Source: Candidatus Methylomirabilota bacterium
GTDB lineage: Bacteria; Methylomirabilota; Methylomirabilia; Rokubacteriales; CSP1-6
DNA length: 64,000 nucleotides
Reading direction: 5' to 3'
Assembly: GCA_035764725.1 (NCBI GenBank)
Contig: DASTYT010000099.1
Span: 1-64,000 of the forward strand
Position 1 is the first letter of the stretch. The number at the start of each line of letters is the position of its first letter. The notes under the pieces were generated by a model. That model did no database searches, was not told where the DNA came from, and saw only the letters and a list, made by a program, of their open reading frames with translations. The translations under genes and the position numbers were made by a program. This document shows, piece by piece, positions 62,067-64,000 of the stretch.

Positions 62067-63023
62067 ATGCCCGCCGATCGCTACGCCGTCGGAATAGACC
62101 TCGGCGGGAGCAAGCTACGCGGCGGGCTCCTCTCCGAGCAGGGCCAGCTCGTCGCGCGCGTCGAGACCCAGACCGAGGCCTGGAAGGGCACCGCGAGCGT
62201 GCTCGCCAACCTCAAGCGCATGATTGCGGAGCTGCTGGACTCGACCGACCGCTCGCGCGTGACCGGGATCGGCATCGCCGCCGCGGGGCAGATCCACCCG
62301 AAGACCCACGCCGTCGTCTTCGCGCCCAACCTCCACTGGACCGACGTGCCGCTGCGCGACGAGATCGAGTCGAACCTGTCCCTCCCGACCTACGTGGAGA
62401 ACGACGTGCGCGCCGCCGCGTGGGGCGAGTATCGATTCGGCGTCGGGCGCGGGGCGCGGAGCCTGATCGCCGTCTTCGTCGGCACCGGTGTCGGCTCGGG
62501 CGCGGTGATGGACGGCCTGCTCCTGAGCGGCCACAACAACGCCGCGGGCGAGATCGGCCATACGCAGATCGTGGTGGACGGGCTCCCGTGCCCCTGCGGC
62601 CAGCGCGGCTGCGTGGAGACCTACGCCTCCGGCAGCGGCTTCATCCGGCGCCTGCAGGCCGCGCTCGACCAGGGCACCAAGACCGTGCTCGCCGAGGAGA
62701 CCGGGCGCGACCCGCGCCGGCTGACCGCCGCGCTGGTGGCGCGCGCGGCCGCGGCGGGCGATACCTTCGCCGCCATGGTATGGGACGAGGCGCTCCGCTA
62801 TCTGGGCGCGGCCCTCGCCAACTACGTGACCGTTCTCAACCCCGAGCTGCTCGTCCTGGGCGGCGGCATCATGACCACGGTGCCGACCCTGGCCGAGTCG
62901 CTCACCGAGCGCATCCGCGCGCATGCCACGATGATGTCACGCGAGGTCCGGGTGGCGCGCGCCGGGCTGGGGGACTCCGCCGGCATCTTCGGCGCCGCCG
63001 ATCGCGTGTGGCGGCAGGCGTGA
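62067..63023 (+). CDS. ROK family sugar kinase (glucokinase-like)
   Basis: A 318-aa ROK kinase without the N-terminal DNA-binding domain of ROK repressors. GIDLGGSKLRGGLL is the phosphate loop, the catalytic aspartate lies in YVENDVRAAAWGE, and the zinc site is GEIGHTQIV with CPCGQRGC (Cys-x-Cys-x4-Cys). It phosphorylates glucose or another hexose with ATP, and could supply glucose-6-phosphate to the glucan pathway upstream or handle imported sugars. GTGA overlap couples it to the next gene. Confidence 0.9.
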   Translation: MPADRYAVGIDLGGSKLRGGLLSEQGQLVARVETQTEAWKGTASVLANLKRMIAELLDSTDRSRVTGIGIAAAGQIHPKTHAVVFAPNLHWTDVPLRDEIESNLSLPTYVENDVRAAAWGEYRFGVGRGARSLIAVFVGTGVGSGAVMDGLLLSGHNNAAGEIGHTQIVVDGLPCPCGQRGCVETYASGSGFIRRLQAALDQGTKTVLAEETGRDPRRLTAALVARAAAAGDTFAAMVWDEALRYLGAALANYVTVLNPELLVLGGGIMTTVPTLAESLTERIRAHATMMSREVRVARAGLGDSAGIFGAADRVWRQA

Positions 63024-64000
63024 GCCGGCTCACCGCGCTCGGCCAGCGCTGGATCGCGCGCTCGGGCTTCGCCTTCGATCTGGGCGTGTCGATCGTCCTG
63101 GCGCTGGTGACCCTCGCCTCCCGCTGGCCGTACCGCGCGCGCATGCTCTACAACTGGGACGCGGTGCAATTCGCGCTGGCGCTGCGCGAGTTCGATATCG
63201 CCAAGCATCAGCCGCATCCACCGGGCTACGTGCTGTACGTGGGACTGGGGCGGCTGGTGAACGCGACCGTCGCCGATCCCAACCTGGCCTACGTGACCCT
63301 GGCCATGATCTTCAGCGCCGCGACGACGGTCACGGTGTACTGGCTCGCGCGCGCCCTCTACGACCGCACCACCGCGGGCGCGGCGGCGGCGCTCCTCGCG
63401 GTGAGCCCACTCTTCTGGTTCTACGGCTCGGTGGGCCTCACCTACGCGGGCGAGGCCTTCGGGGCGACCCTGATGGCGCTGCTCGCGTGGCGCGCGCTCC
63501 ACGGCAGCGTGGCGCATCTCTACCTCGGCGCCGTCTGCCTCGGGCTCGCGGGCGGCCTCCGCCAGTCGGTGCTCCTCATGCTGTTCCCGCTCTGGGCGGT
63601 GTCCGCCGCGCTGGGCATCCGCGAGGTCAAGCGCCTGGTGGCGGCGGCCGCGCTGCTCACCGCCGCCGTGCTCGCCTGGTTCCTGCCGCTGGTCTGGCTG
63701 GCCGGGGGCTGGCGCACCTATCTCCACGCCTCCGGCGAGCTCTACGGCAGCACCGTGCTGCCGACCTCGGTGCTCGGCGGCGACCTCGACACCACATTCC
63801 GGCAGGCGCGCTACATGCTCGAGTCGGTGCTGGTGGGCCTGGGCCCCTTGGCTCTCGCGATCGTGGTCCTGCCGTTCTACGCGCGGCGTCGTGGCTGGGG
63901 CGCGCGGGAGTGGTTCCTCGTGGGCTGGATGGCGCCGCCCTTCGCCTTCTACACGCTGGTGCACTTCGGCCAGGCCGGCTACGTGCTGACCTGTCTGCCC
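63020..64000 (+). CDS. Polytopic membrane protein, probable GT39/PMT-type or DUF2723 glycosyltransferase (3' end outside window)
   Basis: Partial: 327 codons from GTG 63020 to the window end without a stop. About nine hydrophobic segments can be seen. After the first helix the external loop has NWDAVQFALALREFDIAKH and QPHPPGYVLYVGLGRL, the acidic-loop pattern of GT-C enzymes (first-loop aspartate), followed by repeated helices and a LYGSTVLPTSVLGG loop. GT-C proteins transfer sugars from polyprenyl-phosphate. It overlaps the ROK kinase stop by four bases. Family between GT39 and DUF2723 is undecided. Confidence 0.75.
   Translation, partial: MSRLTALGQRWIARSGFAFDLGVSIVLALVTLASRWPYRARMLYNWDAVQFALALREFDIAKHQPHPPGYVLYVGLGRLVNATVADPNLAYVTLAMIFSAATTVTVYWLARALYDRTTAGAAAALLAVSPLFWFYGSVGLTYAGEAFGATLMALLAWRALHGSVAHLYLGAVCLGLAGGLRQSVLLMLFPLWAVSAALGIREVKRLVAAAALLTAAVLAWFLPLVWLAGGWRTYLHASGELYGSTVLPTSVLGGDLDTTFRQARYMLESVLVGLGPLALAIVVLPFYARRRGWGAREWFLVGWMAPPFAFYTLVHFGQAGYVLTCLP

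Noticed and set aside
1..64000. CRISPR arrays, insertion sequences, prophage or integration sites
   Set aside because: No regularly spaced repeats, transposase, integrase or tRNA-flanking direct repeats were seen; tRNA-Sec has no duplicated 3' end nearby.

Overview
The window is a dense, GC-rich bacterial chromosome segment: about 61 protein genes and one tRNA in 64 kb, with no insertion sequence, prophage, integrase or CRISPR array seen. Gene content (many CaiB/BaiF, LLM-type flavin/F420 and xanthine-dehydrogenase-type enzymes, solute-binding proteins, DapL, a GlgE glucan pathway, a PAC2 protein, selenocysteine machinery) is what I would expect from an uncultured soil or subsurface lineage such as Candidatus Rokubacteria/Methylomirabilota. 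That placement is inference from gene content; no marker gene was compared. The longest stretches without a gene are about 190 bp (22219-22410 and 52092-52281).

Layout. 12-5235 (-): operon of a ThDP lyase, a CaiB/BaiF CoA-transferase, an enolase-superfamily enzyme and an MFS permease. 5359-7291: a small hotdog thioesterase facing a double-hotdog/class III cyclase fusion. 7331-11012 (-): a Met/Cys PLP enzyme, threonine synthase and a zinc alcohol dehydrogenase. 11132-15910 (+): five-gene oxidative operon (CMD protein, unknown 528-aa protein, P450, LLM oxidoreductase, VOC protein). 15907-23178: MFS, MlrC-type M81 protein, amidohydrolase, CinA-like protein, HD protein, DUF3175 and CBS proteins. 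23187-28170 (-): three-subunit molybdenum hydroxylase and an LLM enzyme. 28258-31157 (+): small membrane protein, orphan solute-binding protein and USP. 31186-34470 (-): histidine kinase, DapL, K+ channel, then a broken EF-hand frame. 34560-39343: two SDRs, PAC2, LLM and a DMT permease with a histidine-rich tail.

39474-51254 is the metabolic centrepiece. It holds GlgB, a GlgM/GlgA-type glycosyltransferase, a DUF5752 protein, a TreT-type trehalose synthase, a degenerate GT2, GlgE, TreS and maltokinase. Together these form a TreT/TreS/Mak/GlgE/GlgB route from NDP-glucose through trehalose and maltose-1-phosphate to branched alpha-glucan, with a second entry through GlgM. Small secreted or lipoprotein genes follow, then the selenocysteine locus: tRNA-Sec (52282-52379), a DUF3105 protein, a lipoprotein, a 95-aa protein, SelA and SelB. 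The right end (57158-64000) has a sugar ABC importer without its ATPase, a GH51 arabinofuranosidase, TatA, a ROK sugar kinase and a truncated polytopic membrane protein.

Regulatory reading. Several intergenic regions carry a recognisable TTGACN-N17/18-TANNNT promoter. In a number of cases the -10 lies only 6-7 bases before the start codon with no Shine-Dalgarno, which suggests leaderless transcripts. Convergent gene pairs are packed almost stop to stop. All positions and motifs were read by eye; no database search or structure calculation was run.
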